From contig OX422183.1 in NCBI GenBank assembly GCA_949130485.1, positions 5,076,136 through 5,140,135 of the forward strand: DNA of 64,000 nucleotides. The letters run 5' to 3'. The notes beneath the pieces were generated by a model, which made no database searches, was not told where the DNA came from, and was given only the letters and a program-made list of their open reading frames with translations. This document shows, one piece after another, positions 19,177-29,730 of the stretch; the stretch's first letter is position 1; each line of letters starts with the position of its first letter. Position numbers and translations under genes: made by a program. This stretch comes from Agelas oroides (taxonomy: Eukaryota > Porifera > Demospongiae > Agelasida > Agelasidae).

Positions 19177-22100
19177 ATGGGGATTGATCTTGCCACATGG
19201 CGGGCTCGAATTGGTCTCAACTACTACCACATGTGTCGCCCCCTCCAGACCAGGTGGAGAAGCAGTGGTGGTCGGCTGTACCAGCCTGGGGTGGCCAGCT
19301 GGGGAGTAGGGGAAGTCATGAATGACACACCCCTGGTGCTCAAGGGCTGTATGACAGTTGTTGCTCTGTCACTGATACTGCAGTATGTAGTCCATTCTTG
19401 GTCCAAGCTGAGGAGGAGAGGTGGGAGTGGCAAGGTGCGCTGCTATTGGCGAGGGTCCACTTCTCGAGTGAAGGGGATTTTGGATGGTGGGGGGACCCTG
19501 CTGCATAGAGCCATCGTGGTTGTGGTACCTCTACTCCTGGTGATAGCAGGGGATGTGGAGCTAAACCCTGGACCTCCCAAGAGGGAAGGTAAAGTAATTG
19601 GATACCTGTTTAGCTTATTGTGATGGTAGTACTCTTGTATCAAACCCTTACTGATAATAACTGATATGACTTACCTGGGCATGGAGATAAGAAGCAACGT
19701 ACATTCTTTGTTTTCCAGCACTGACACTAAAAGCTGCCATCAATGCACTGCATTCAGTGTGCCACAAGTGGTATAATATTGGAGTGCAATTGGAAGTTCC
19801 AACCTTTCAACTAAAAAACATTGAGAAGAAAACAAGTGACTCAATGGACCAGCTGCGCGATACACTGGACTACTGGATGAGCAATGACCTTTGCCCTTCC
19901 TGGAGGCATATTGTTGATGCATTGAAAGCCCCCAGTGTTGGTGAGAAGCGATTAGCTGAGGAAGTAGTGGAGAAGTATTGTGGTCTAGAGGAGCAAACCA
20001 GCTGCAGTGGGTCAGAAGTAGTTCAGTGTCGGCAAGGTATGTATGTATGTATGTATGTATGTATGCATGCTGTTCTCATCTGCACTGAGATGTGTACTCC
20101 TCTCTCTGCAGAAGTTTCATTGATAAGCCAAGGAACTCCAGAAGGAACATCATTTGCTGCTGCACTGCCTGGTGTGCTCACCTTAGAAAGTTCTAGTACT
20201 AGTACAGCAAGACACAGTAGCAATACCAGGCGTCCTCCAAGCGGCGATTTTGAACCAGTGCGAAAGAAACCACGACTTGATAGTGACACCATACCTGAAG
20301 GTAGCAGTAGCAGTCCCCCTCCAAGCGAGAGGTCTCAGAGGCCACCATTTGGGTGTGGGTGTGGCAAGTGCACATTCTTCAGTTTCATAGAGAGTGGCTG
20401 TCCAACACCAGTCCCCTCAACAAGTTCCTTCCCCTACCTGAACCTCAGTGGACTCACCCATGAGCAGCAGCAAGAACTCATGGGAAGGCTGAGGTTTGAG
20501 TCTCGAGAAATAATGATGCGATTCCAGGAGCTTGTTTCTGCAACAATCAAATCCCTCATTACACGAAATGTACCACTAGATGAGCTTGTGTCACATGTTA
20601 TGACTCTGGGAGCATTTAACCCTGTGTTCAAGGAGTCACAAGTGCCATTATTTCAATATTGCTTCCAAAGATTGGAATCTGCCGACACTATTCCCAAAAT
20701 ATTTCTGGTCCTCAAAGACTACTTCTCCTTCTTCAACTATGACATCATTGAACACATCATCAAGGTGCTTGGCACAAGGGAAGATAAAGCCAATTTACAG
20801 AGTTACAAGAATAGGTTTGATCAATATGCAAAACGAAGGATCTATGAGTGTGGGCCACATTTTGGACCAGTAAGTGACACTGACCATGCTGATGTATTTG
20901 TGAAAGTGGACTCACGGTATGACAACTACACTGTTGAAGAGATCAAGGGGTTATGTAACAAACTCAGTGAAACTCTTTGTGTTTCATCAGAAGGTGCTTT
21001 GCGTCTATGTCGAGTAGAGAAGGGATGTTTTCAGCTCACATTCCAGGTGCCCTCCTTTGTGCAGCAGGAGATATTCCCACTGTCTGAAGAACAAGAGAAG
21101 GCTCTATTAGCTGTGGGTGTTATCATGCTCAGATGTGGGAAGTACCAGTTTCGGGTAAGGTTGCCTGTGTTCTGATTGTTACCACATTGTCAACATCTCC
21201 TCATTGTAGGTTGGAATGAGGCATAGAAATGATGGCAAATTAAATATACATGTATTAGAGTCATGTACTTGTTTTCTTACAGAAAGATGAGCCATCACAG
21301 GCAGAAATTGGTATGTAGCATCATTTAAGACTCTGTCATATGCAAAATAGTCTCATACACCACATTGCTCTTTGGTTCATTTCACAGATAACAAACACCA
21401 GCATGATCCTGATGATGATTCTGGCATAGGTCCTAGCGCATTCACTGACACAAAGAGTACCACATTTTCTGAGGTAAGCTACTACCTCCCTCAATATATG
21501 TAGTGTTGTGGCCACACATGCTTATACTTTCCCTCTCATTTACTAGGATCGTCTGGGAAAAGAGATGAATGAATTAGATTATGAGCTGCAAGTGCAAGGT
21601 CTAGTAAAAACAGCATCTGCTGGGAATGGTTTAGAGCTCAAGTTTGTGGTAACAAGGGGACAATTGGAGGATGTCATGTATCTTGCTGAGAAAATGCACT
21701 GCAACCCAATGCAGTGCGATCATGATAGTTTTGCCGTTTTTCACGTGGCTGCAATTGTAGGAAATGTGCAGGCATTGAAGTATTTGATCACTGAGAGGAG
21801 CTGCAACCCAGCATGTCCAGGCCCACTTGGTTTAACAGCCCTTCATTTAGCTAGTGAACAAGGCCATCTTGATGTGGTTAAATATCTGGTTATTGAACAG
21901 CAGATGGAACCGCTGTGTGAAGATGAATACAGAAACACTCCACTTCATAGAGCTTGTGCTGGTGGCTGCCATGCAGTTGTTGAATTTCTTACTTCGGAAC
22001 TTGAAAAGTATGCCCCCTTTGCTGAACTTGTGGGTGACCTGAAGAACGAGTGGAACAGCACACCTCTTTACAGTGCAGTAGCACATGGACACTTAGACAT

Positions 22101-25100
22101 AGTCAAATTTTTCATCTCTGATCTGAACTGTGACCCAAACCTTACAGGTCAGTATGGTGGAACTCTTCTTCACACAGCTGCTGAATTTGGCTATCTACAC
22201 ATAGTCAAGTATTTAATTGATGAGCAAGGCTGCAATCCATCATGTTTGGATGAAAACAAATACACTCCTCTTCACTGTGCTGCCAAGGAGGGGCACATAG
22301 ACATTGTGAAATCCCTTACTGTGGGGAAGCACTGTGACCCAATGTGTGAAGATTCTAAGCAGAATACTCCTCTTCATTTTGCTGCCGTAAAGGGTCACAT
22401 AGACATTGTGAAGTTTCTTACTGTGGGGAAGCACTGTGACCCAATGTGTAGAAATTATGAACAGAGTACTCCTCTTCACAAGGCAGCACTGAATGGTCAT
22501 ATAGCCATAGTAAAGTTCCTCACTCATAAGTTGGACTGTGATTCAACATGTATAAATGCAAAAAATGACACTGCACTACATTTAGCAACAGTAAAAGGAC
22601 ATTTGGACATAATCCAATTCCTCATATCTGATCAGAATTGTGACCCAAACTGTCCAGGTCAGCATGGTGGAACTCCTCTTCACTATGCTGCTGCATTTGG
22701 CCATCTACACATAGTCAAGTATTTGATTGATGAGCAAGGCTGCAATCCATCATGTTTGGATAAACATAAGAACACTCCACTTCATTATGCTGCCATGAAG
22801 GGGCGCAAGAACAATGTGAAGTTTTGTATTATGGAGAAGCAATGTGATCCAATATGCAGAGGTTCTGATGAGGACCCTCCTCCGACGGCAGTACATGGTG
22901 ATATAGAGGTAATCAAGTTTCTCACTCTTGAGATGCACTGTGACCCAATAAGTAGAAATGCAGGCAATGCTACAGCACTACATCTAGCAGTCATGAATGG
23001 GCATTTGGACGTAATTCAGTTCTTCATCTCTGATCAGAACTGTGATCCTAACATTCCAGGTCATTGTGGTGGAACTCCTCTTCACATGGCTGCTGCATTT
23101 GGTCATCTGCACATATTCAAGTATTTGACTGACGAACAAGGCTGCAATCCATCATGTTCGGATGAACACAAGTTTACTCCACTTCATTGCGCTGCCATGG
23201 AGGGACACTTGGATATTGTGAAGTTTCTTACTGTGGCGAAGCACTGTGACCCAATGTGCAGAGATTCTGATCAGGACACTCCTCTTCACAAGGCAGCACG
23301 AAATGGTCATATAGAGGTGGTAAAGTTCCTCACTCTTGAGATGAATTGTGACCCAACAGATAGAAATTCTCACAATGTCACTGCTCTACATCTAGCAGTA
23401 GTGAATGGACATTTGGACATTGTTCAGTTCTTTGTCTCTGATCAAAAATGTGACCCGAGCATTCCAGGAGGTCTCAAGTACAGTAGAACTCCTCTTCACA
23501 TGGCTGCTGAGATTGATCATCTGCACATTGTCAAGTATTTGACTGATGAACAAGGTTGCAATCCATCTTGTTTGGATGAACACAAGTACACTCCTCTTCA
23601 CTGTGCTGCCATGGAGGGGCACATGGACATTGTGAAGTTCCTTACTGTAGAGAAACAATGTGATCCAATGTGTAGAGACTCTAATCAAGAAACCCCTCTT
23701 CACTGGGCAGCAGAACGTGGTCATATAGACACAGTGAAGTTTCTCACTAATGAAATGCACTGTGACCCAAACAGTAGAGATGCTGAAAATGCCACAGCTT
23801 TACATCTAGCAGTAACTAATGGACATTTGGACATAGTCCAATTCTTAATCTCTGATCAGAACTGTGACCCAAACATTCCAGGTCACTGTGGTCGAACTCC
23901 TCTTCACTATGCTGCCGAGTTTGGTCATATACACATAGTCAAGTATTTTACCCACGAGCAAGGCTGTAATCCATCATGTTTGGATGAAGATATGTCCACT
24001 CCACTTCACTCTGCTGCTGCAAAGGGGCATGTAGAAATTGCAAAGTACCTAGAGAAGCACTGTGACTCAATGTGTAGAGACTCCATGCAGAAGACTCCAC
24101 TACACATGGCAGCCATGGAGGGCCACAGAGAGGTAGTTGAATTCCTTACTGTGGAGAAGCACTGTGACCCAATGTGTAAAGACATTAATTTGAACACTCC
24201 TCTTCACATGGCAGCTGGTGAAGGTCATGAAGATATAGTAAAGTTCCTCACTCTTCAGATGCACTGTGATCCAACAAGTAGAAATGCTAACAATGACACT
24301 GCTCTACATCTAACTGTAGCGACTGGACATTTGGACATACTCCAATTCTTTATCATTAGTCAGAATTGTAATCCAAACATTCCAGGAGGTCAGTATGGTG
24401 GAACTCCTCTTCACTATGCTGCTTGGTTTGGTCGTCTCCACATAGTCAAGTATTTAACTGATGAACAGGGCTCCAATCCATCATGTTTGGATGAAAAAAG
24501 ACTCTCTCCTCTTCACTATGCTTCCATGAAGGGACACATTGACATTGTTAAGTTTCTTAGTGTGGAGAAGCATTGTGACCCAATGTGTAGAGATTCTGAA
24601 CAGTTCACTCCTCTCCATTGGGCAGCACAAAATGGTCATATAGAGATAGTTACGTTCTTCACTCTTGAAATGCACTGTGACCTATCATGCAGAATTTACA
24701 CTAATGCCACTGCTCTACATCTAGCAGCAGGGAAGGGGCATTTGGACATAATTCAGTTTTTCATTTCTGATCAAAAATGTGACCCAAACATTCCAGGTCA
24801 ACATGGTAGAACTCCTCTGTACCATGCTACTGAGTGCGGTCATTTGCACATAGTCAAGTATTTGATTGAGGAGCAAGGCTGCAACCCATCATCTTTGGAT
24901 GAAGGCAAGCTCACTCCACTTCACTGTGCAGCTGCAAAGGGGCACATAGACATTGTGAAGTTCCTGACTGTGAAGAACTACTGTGATCCGATGTGTAGAG
25001 ATTTTATTCTGAACACTCCTCTTCATTGGGCAGCAAAATACGGTCATAATGAGATAGTAAGGTTCCTAACTCTTGAAATACACTGTGATCCAACAAGTAG

Positions 25101-25650
25101 AAATGTTAACAATTCCACTGCTCTACATCTAGCAGTGATGAATGGACATTTGAATCTAGTGCAATTCTTTATCTTTGAGCAAAATTGTGACCCAAATATT
25201 CCAGGTCAGCGTGGTGGAACTCCTCTTCACTTAGCTGCTTACTTCGGTCATCTGCACATAGTCAAGTATTTAACTGAAGAGCAAGGCTGTAATCCATCAT
25301 GTTTAGATGAAAACAAGCACACTCCAATTCACTTTGCTGCCATGAAGGGATACATTTACATCGTAAAATTCCTAACTGTGGAGAAGCACAGCAACCCAAT
25401 GGCACAAGACATTTATGACAATAACGCTCTTCACTACGCAGTACAGCATGGTCACTTGGATATAGTTAAGTTTCTCATTGAGGAGCTGAAGTGTCCTCCA
25501 GACATCATAGGACAACAAAACACAACCCCACTCCAAATGGCTAGACACGAAAATCACTTGGTCATTGCTCAATATCTACAAAAGTGCAGCGTAATACCTT
25601 ACATATATACTGCTCTACTTGCTATGAAACGGCTTGGATTCCTGAAATAG
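19177..25650 (+). CDS. 2A-like leader / death domain / ankyrin-repeat protein (intact)
   Basis: My exon model is 19177-19588, 19719-20036, 20112-21154, 21283-21310, 21388-21473 and 21547-25650. All introns are GT-AG, all phases agree, and it gives 1,996 codons plus TAG. Residues 1-137 are a basic/hydrophobic leader ending in the 2A-like GDVELNPGP (125-133). About 140-228 are a death domain. About 357-495 form a conserved helical module and about 503-591 an alpha/beta module. A short acidic linker follows, then about 38 ankyrin repeats from residue 660 to the end. The ATG has A at -3 and G at +4. There is no NACHT or TIR domain. The architecture suggests an intracellular immune or stress adaptor or receptor whose ankyrins bind the ligand and whose death domain signals; that role is inferred. 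It is the only undamaged member among four ankyrin loci here. Confidence 0.88.
19549..19575 (+). other. 2A-like ribosome-skipping motif
   Basis: Encodes GDVELNPGP, preceded by the hydrophobic VVVVPLLLVIA. This fits the D-[VI]-E-x-N-P-G-P consensus; in known 2A sequences the bond between the last Gly and Pro is not formed and translation continues. The final Pro would be residue 133, and exon 1 ends five codons later. Upstream, residues about 53-75 (LVLKGCMTVVALSLILQYVV) look like a membrane or signal-anchor helix. The product released by skipping would be a small hydrophobic protein of 132 residues. Confidence 0.9.
19719..20036 (+). other. Death-domain exon
   Basis: Exon 2 encodes LTLKAAINALHSVCHKWYNI-GVQLEV, then IEKKTSDSMDQLRDTLDYWM and PSWRHIVDALKAPSVGEKRL. 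The spacing of W-Y-x-I-G, the aliphatic I-x-x-I, the charged helix and the S-W-x-x-I-V-x-A-L signature is that of a death-domain six-helix bundle. Acceptor TTTTCCAG, donor GGTATGT. It would become the N-terminal domain of the mature protein after 2A skipping. Confidence 0.85.
20037..20111 (+). other. 75-nt intron without stop codons, starting in a (GTAT)n repeat
   Basis: It starts GTATGTATGTATGTATGTAT and ends TCTCTCTGCAG. Its length is a multiple of three and it has no in-frame stop, so retention would add 25 residues (MYVCMYVCMHAVL...). I treat it as an intron because of its strong splice signals. Several overlapping GTATGT donors, 4 nt apart, are available. Confidence 0.75.
20450..21154 (+). 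other. Conserved helical plus alpha/beta (possibly TRADD-N-like) module
   Basis: Residues about 357-495 include IMMRFQELVSATIKSLITRN, LVSHVMTLGAF and FLVLKDYFSFFNYDIIEHII, which look all-helical. Residues about 503-591 read DVFVKVDSRYDNYTVEEIKG, then GALRLCRVEKGCFQLTFQVP and ALLAVGVIMLRCG. This predicts beta-alpha-beta-beta-alpha-beta with a conserved EKGC/EEGS-like turn. I know similar pairs from invertebrate NLR, TIR and ankyrin proteins. The second part recalls TRADD-N-like domains also reported in bacterial immune effectors; that assignment is inference. The decayed paralogue at 1560-2300 carries the same module. Confidence 0.6.
21547..25650 (+). other. Ankyrin exon, about 38 repeats in four-repeat super-units
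   Basis: A single 4.1-kb exon. Ankyrins fall into recurring types: TALHLAVxNGHLDIVQFFIS, then TPLHYAAxFGHLHIVKYLTD, then TPLHCAAMEGHIDIVKFLTV, then TPLHKAARNGHIEVVKFLTL. The series restarts at about 22571, 22974, 23380, 23791, 24299, 24710 and 25117. Spacing is about 405-411 bp except one of about 508, which holds an extra ankyrin. The array therefore grew by duplication of four-repeat blocks. Nearly every repeat has a conserved HCDP or GCNP cysteine in its loop. One repeat near 22860-22905 is shortened and lacks TPLH. Confidence 0.88.
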
Positions 25651-25775
25651 CTACATTATACTCACCCCACCTTTCTGTAGTCTATATATTTGTTTACATG
25701 CAACGCTTGTACACGTGTCGGTATTCTTTGCTGCATTGATCAATATATATTATTTCATTCTCTCATCTTTTGGCT
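25651..25775. other. 3' flank of the intact gene
   Basis: Only about 125 bases separate the TAG from the next ankyrin-like sequence. No canonical polyadenylation signal was noticed. Confidence 0.5.
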
Positions 25776-27374
25776 CCAAATTCTTGTCCAATTTTTTTTA
25801 TCTCTGATCACAATTGTGACCCAAATATCCCAGGCCAGTATGGTAGAACTCCTCTTCATTATGCTGCTGATTTTGGTCATCTCCACATTGTCCTGACAAG
25901 CAAGACTGCAATCTGTCATGTTTAGATGATAACAAGTGCACTCCACTTCACTCTTACTGTGAAGAAGCACTGTGACCCGATGTGTAAAGATGGTTTATTC
26001 CCACTTTGTCAATTCCCACTTGGTCAATTCCCATTTGGTCAACTTCCCACTTGGTCAATTCCCACTTCGTCAATTCCCACTTTGTCAATTCCCATTTGGT
26101 CAATGTTGACAAAGTGGGAATTGACAAAGTGGGAATTGATAAAGTATATTTAAAAAAAGGTTGAAATGTGATGCTGTCTAGATGTTGGGATGCGGTTGAC
26201 TATGCTGGCCATTATACACAGCATAAAGAACTGATAGAACAACTGTGGGCTGGCCTTGATATATAGATGGTTTCAAGGGAAGGGAACAAGGCGGTTTTGA
26301 TCATTTTGCCCCGTGCCCACTAGAAGAAAGTCCTCCTAACGGGTCCACTCTCCCCTGAAGTCAATCTCTTCTCCTATTTGAGGCAATGTTGGAAACGTCT
26401 GAAGCCTGCTGCAATAGAGTGATGACTTAAGGTTTTGGAATGAAGACAAATTGACAGCTGTTTCATCACACCCAGGGGCACCATACAGTTTTGTCATCTC
26501 CTGACAGTAGATTTGACTGATGCACTAAAAAATTCACTGATCTATAACAGTGGTTAGAAGTATATATAATGGTAAATCTTCCCACTTCGTCAACTTCCCA
26601 CTTCGTCATGTTCAATTCCCACTTTGTCAATTCCCACTTTGTCAACATTGACCAAATGGGAATTGACAAAGTGAGAATTGACGAAGTGGGAAGTTGACCA
26701 AATGGGAATTGACGAAGTGGGAATTGACAAAGTGGGAAGTTGACCAAATGGGAATTGACGATGTGGGAATTGACAAAGTGGGAATAAACCGTAAAGATCT
26801 CCAAGTACTCCTGTTCATGGCGCAGCACGAAATGGCCACATGGAAGTAGTAAAGTTTCTCACTTGAAATGCACTGTGACCCAACAAGTAGAGACGAGAAC
26901 AATGATACAGCTCTACATCTAGCAGTACTGGAAGGGCATTTAGATATAGTCCAATTCTTTATCTCCAATCAGAAGTGTGACCCAAACATTCCAGGTCAGT
27001 ATGGTGGCACTCTTCTTCACTGTGCTGCAGAGTTTGGTCATCTGCACATGGTCAAGTATTTAACTGATGAGCAAGGCTGCAATCCATCATGCTTGGATGA
27101 ACACAATGAAACTCCACTTAACTTAGCTGCTGTGAAGGGACACACGACCATTGTGAAGTTCCTTACTGTGAAGAAGCACTGTGACCCAACAATACGAAAC
27201 ATTTATGGCAATACTGCTCTGCACTATGCAGTAGCTGGTGGTCACCTAGAGATAGTTCAATTTTTTATTGAGGAGGTAAAATGTCCTCCAGACATTGTAG
27301 GACAGCACAACATGACCTTACTCGAAATGGCTATACGAGAAAACCACCCTGATATCGTTCAGTATTTGCAGTGA
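25776..27374 (+). pseudogene. Ankyrin-repeat relic split by a mobile element
   Basis: 25776-25991 contains ankyrin sequence (DHNCDPNIPGQYGRTPLHYA) with internal deletions that lose the frame. An element occupies 25992-26790. Ankyrin sequence resumes at 26799 (STPVHGAARNGHMEVVKFL), breaks at a 2-nt deletion near 26860, then runs open from 26868 to a stop at 27372-27374 (NHPDIVQYLQ). The last 500 bp match the end of the pseudogene at 3660-4195, and both are followed by the same spacer and a receptor copy. This marks the left part of the segmental duplication. No start or upstream domains are present. Confidence 0.88.
25992..26790. mobile_element. 799-bp element with 8-bp TSD inside the ankyrin relic
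   Basis: It begins GGTTTATTCCCACTTTGTCA and ends in the complement (GTGGGAATAAACC). The perfect 8-bp target duplication GTAAAGAT lies at 25984-25991 and 26791-26798. Removing it rejoins ankyrin sequence like that at 3640-3660. Both ends carry stacked variants of TTCCCACTT(T/C)GTCAA, about 14 bp each. The centre (26150-26570) is unique non-coding sequence. An 8-bp duplication suggests hAT-type mobilisation, by inference only. Confidence 0.93.
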
Positions 27375-28122
27375 AACAAATATCTTCAACTTTTGTGTTG
27401 TTTTTGAATTTACATGCTTTAGTAAGTAACTACATGCCCCCCAGTAACAATTATGTTACAGCAATATTTGCTGCTTTGTATCATTACTGTATAATGTAGC
27501 TAGCTGTTTGTTTTGTGCTGCATTTATATATTCTTCAATTAATCTTGGCAATTGTATACGGTATAGTGTTTATATCTTTTGACCTATCTAGTACAATGGC
27601 TAGCAGCTTGTTACCAGGCTCTGCAAGGGGAGAGCCTGGGAACGAGGCTATACATAATTATACACCATGCAAATTACACATACAATGCCATATGACAGTC
27701 ACACAGATCAGACACAAACAAACCTGCATGATTGACACCTCTCAAGGTTTACGGAGGATAGTAAGCAAACTGACTTCAACTATTAATTGTCACTGCAAGA
27801 TCAATAATGTTGTAAGGTTTCTCAAGAGATTGATTCCTTTTTGATACTGTAAGGGAAAGGATACAAATACAAGTCCCACGCAAGCTGAAGGATGTATATG
27901 GACAATAGTCCATTGGTCATTGCTTCTTCAAATTTGCGTGCCCCTCTTCTCAAATGCACTTATTTCATCTGTGTCATGCACATGTTGGAGATAACAGGTT
28001 TCCCAGAGAATCTATTATGCCATTGGCTAAGTTTTATGGATGAAGTTTGTTACCTTGGGAATAGCGCAGAGGAGGGTAGACAAAGGATGAGTGTTGCTAT
28101 CCAAAGTATCTTGGGCTAACAC

Positions 28123-28177
28123 TAGCCTCATTCCCAGGCTCTCCCCACTTAGCAGGGAGAGCCTGGGAAGGAGGCTA
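28123..28177. mobile_element. Minimal 55-bp TAGCCTCATTCCCAGGCT element with TSD
   Basis: Only the two terminal inverted repeats and a few central bases remain: TAGCCTCATTCCCAGGCTCT and the complement ending GGAGGCTA. Flanks are GGCTAACAC (28114-28122) and GGTTAACAC (28178-28186), a 9-bp duplication with one change. It shows that termini alone suffice for movement in this family, unless interior deletion came later. Confidence 0.82.
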
Positions 28178-29358
28178 GGTTAACACCAATTAAGTTGATC
28201 TTTGATAAAATTAATGGGTAGACAAAGAAAGAGCATTGCTACATTTAATGTATTTTGGGTCATCACTAGTTAAATAGTGGGTAATGCATGGTAGCCAGTG
28301 ATTTATGGTCAATAACCACCTGGGGAGTCTGAGGGTGGAGCCCAAGGACAAGGGTGGTGTAAACCAAAACTCCTGTAGCTACCATGTATTACATTCTCCA
28401 ATCTGATTGGTCCTTGATCATCATTAGTAGTACACATGCAAGTAGTCTTGTGCCCAGACTACTTTTCTGGTGGGCGTGAAATGCGGTCTGGGAACGACAC
28501 TAACGTGCACACACTGCAAACAAGGTAGTCTGCCAATTTTACAACTTCCTGTATCTGCATGGTGTATATGTATTGGCAAATGCAGCTAATTAGGTATACT
28601 CCGTTTACCCAATGTGCAGCAGAGGGTATATGTGAACAAGGAGTATGGACCGCACTGAGACAGTAGCTACATATAAACATTAAATGTGTGTAATCTATTA
28701 CTACATGAAGGGCTTAAGTAATGACCCACTATACTCCTGTACTCGAAATGTTCATAAGGTGATGTAATACTACGTGGTAGAAGAAACACCCACCTGTTAC
28801 TATAGAAACAAGGGAATATTGCAGGACAAAAAGGACCACACCTTGAATCCTGACTCGAAACGCAAGACCTCTTCCATGAGAGTTGTCAGTTGAAATTACA
28901 TGACTTTCTATATACATAGGTAGATATTATATTACTGTGAGTATGCATAACAGATACTAAAAGTTAGAAGGTACTGTGAAGTGATACATTTGAATGATGA
29001 CTGATAAATACAAACTGAAACTGTGATTGCTTCAAGATGAAGATGTATGTGTATAATGTAAAAAACAAACAAAAAAAAACAATACATTGTCAATATGCAT
29101 ACACTGACAAAAAAAACTGCTCAAAATTAAGCTATTTAAAGCGACTAGAACAATTTTTAGAGTATCAAAACAGTTCAGAGGAGAGGAGGGGAGATGAGGT
29201 GTGTAGGTGCTAGGACAGGTTATGTGTATGGATGATCAGTTGTAGAGTTAGGAGAGGAGGGGAGATGAGGTGTGTAGGTGCTAGAAGGACAGGTTATGTG
29301 TATGGATGATCAATTGTAGAGGAGACTGTCATATAGGGTGTAGTCAACAGTGGTCCTG

Positions 29359-29500
<142 letters not shown>

Positions 29501-29593
29501 ACATATGAGTACAATGCATACATTATTGTAAAATCAAAGATTTATCTTGAGTATGTGTGTGTATGTGCAAGAACATGAGTACATAAACTTACA

Positions 29594-29730
29594 TTATACG
29601 GGCCTATAGGCAGGTCTGGTTTCTCCCACCTCACTGAAGATCTCTCTCCCTGGTGAGCGGGACCGCTGTCTGCGGTTGCCCACCCCAATATCTGATGCCG
29701 TGCCTCTGTGAGGAAAGTCCCATGGCATGC
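29594..29730 (-). CDS. Receptor copy 2, terminal exon
   Basis: A 137-nt exon: 2 nt, 44 codons and TAA. Encodes MPWDFPHRGTASDIGVGNRR, QRSRSPGREIFSEVGETRPA and YRPV. Acceptor CCACACAG. The Arg/Ser stretch RRQRSRSPGR is a possible basic phosphorylation segment. Its copy 1 counterpart (5789-5925) has the same length and reading frame. Confidence 0.82.

Noticed and set aside
19549-19575. 2A motif as evidence of a retrotransposon or virus in the window
   Set aside because: Some retrotransposons and viruses carry 2A motifs, but here it sits in an exon that splices in phase to a death domain, and no reverse transcriptase or capsid-like sequence is nearby.
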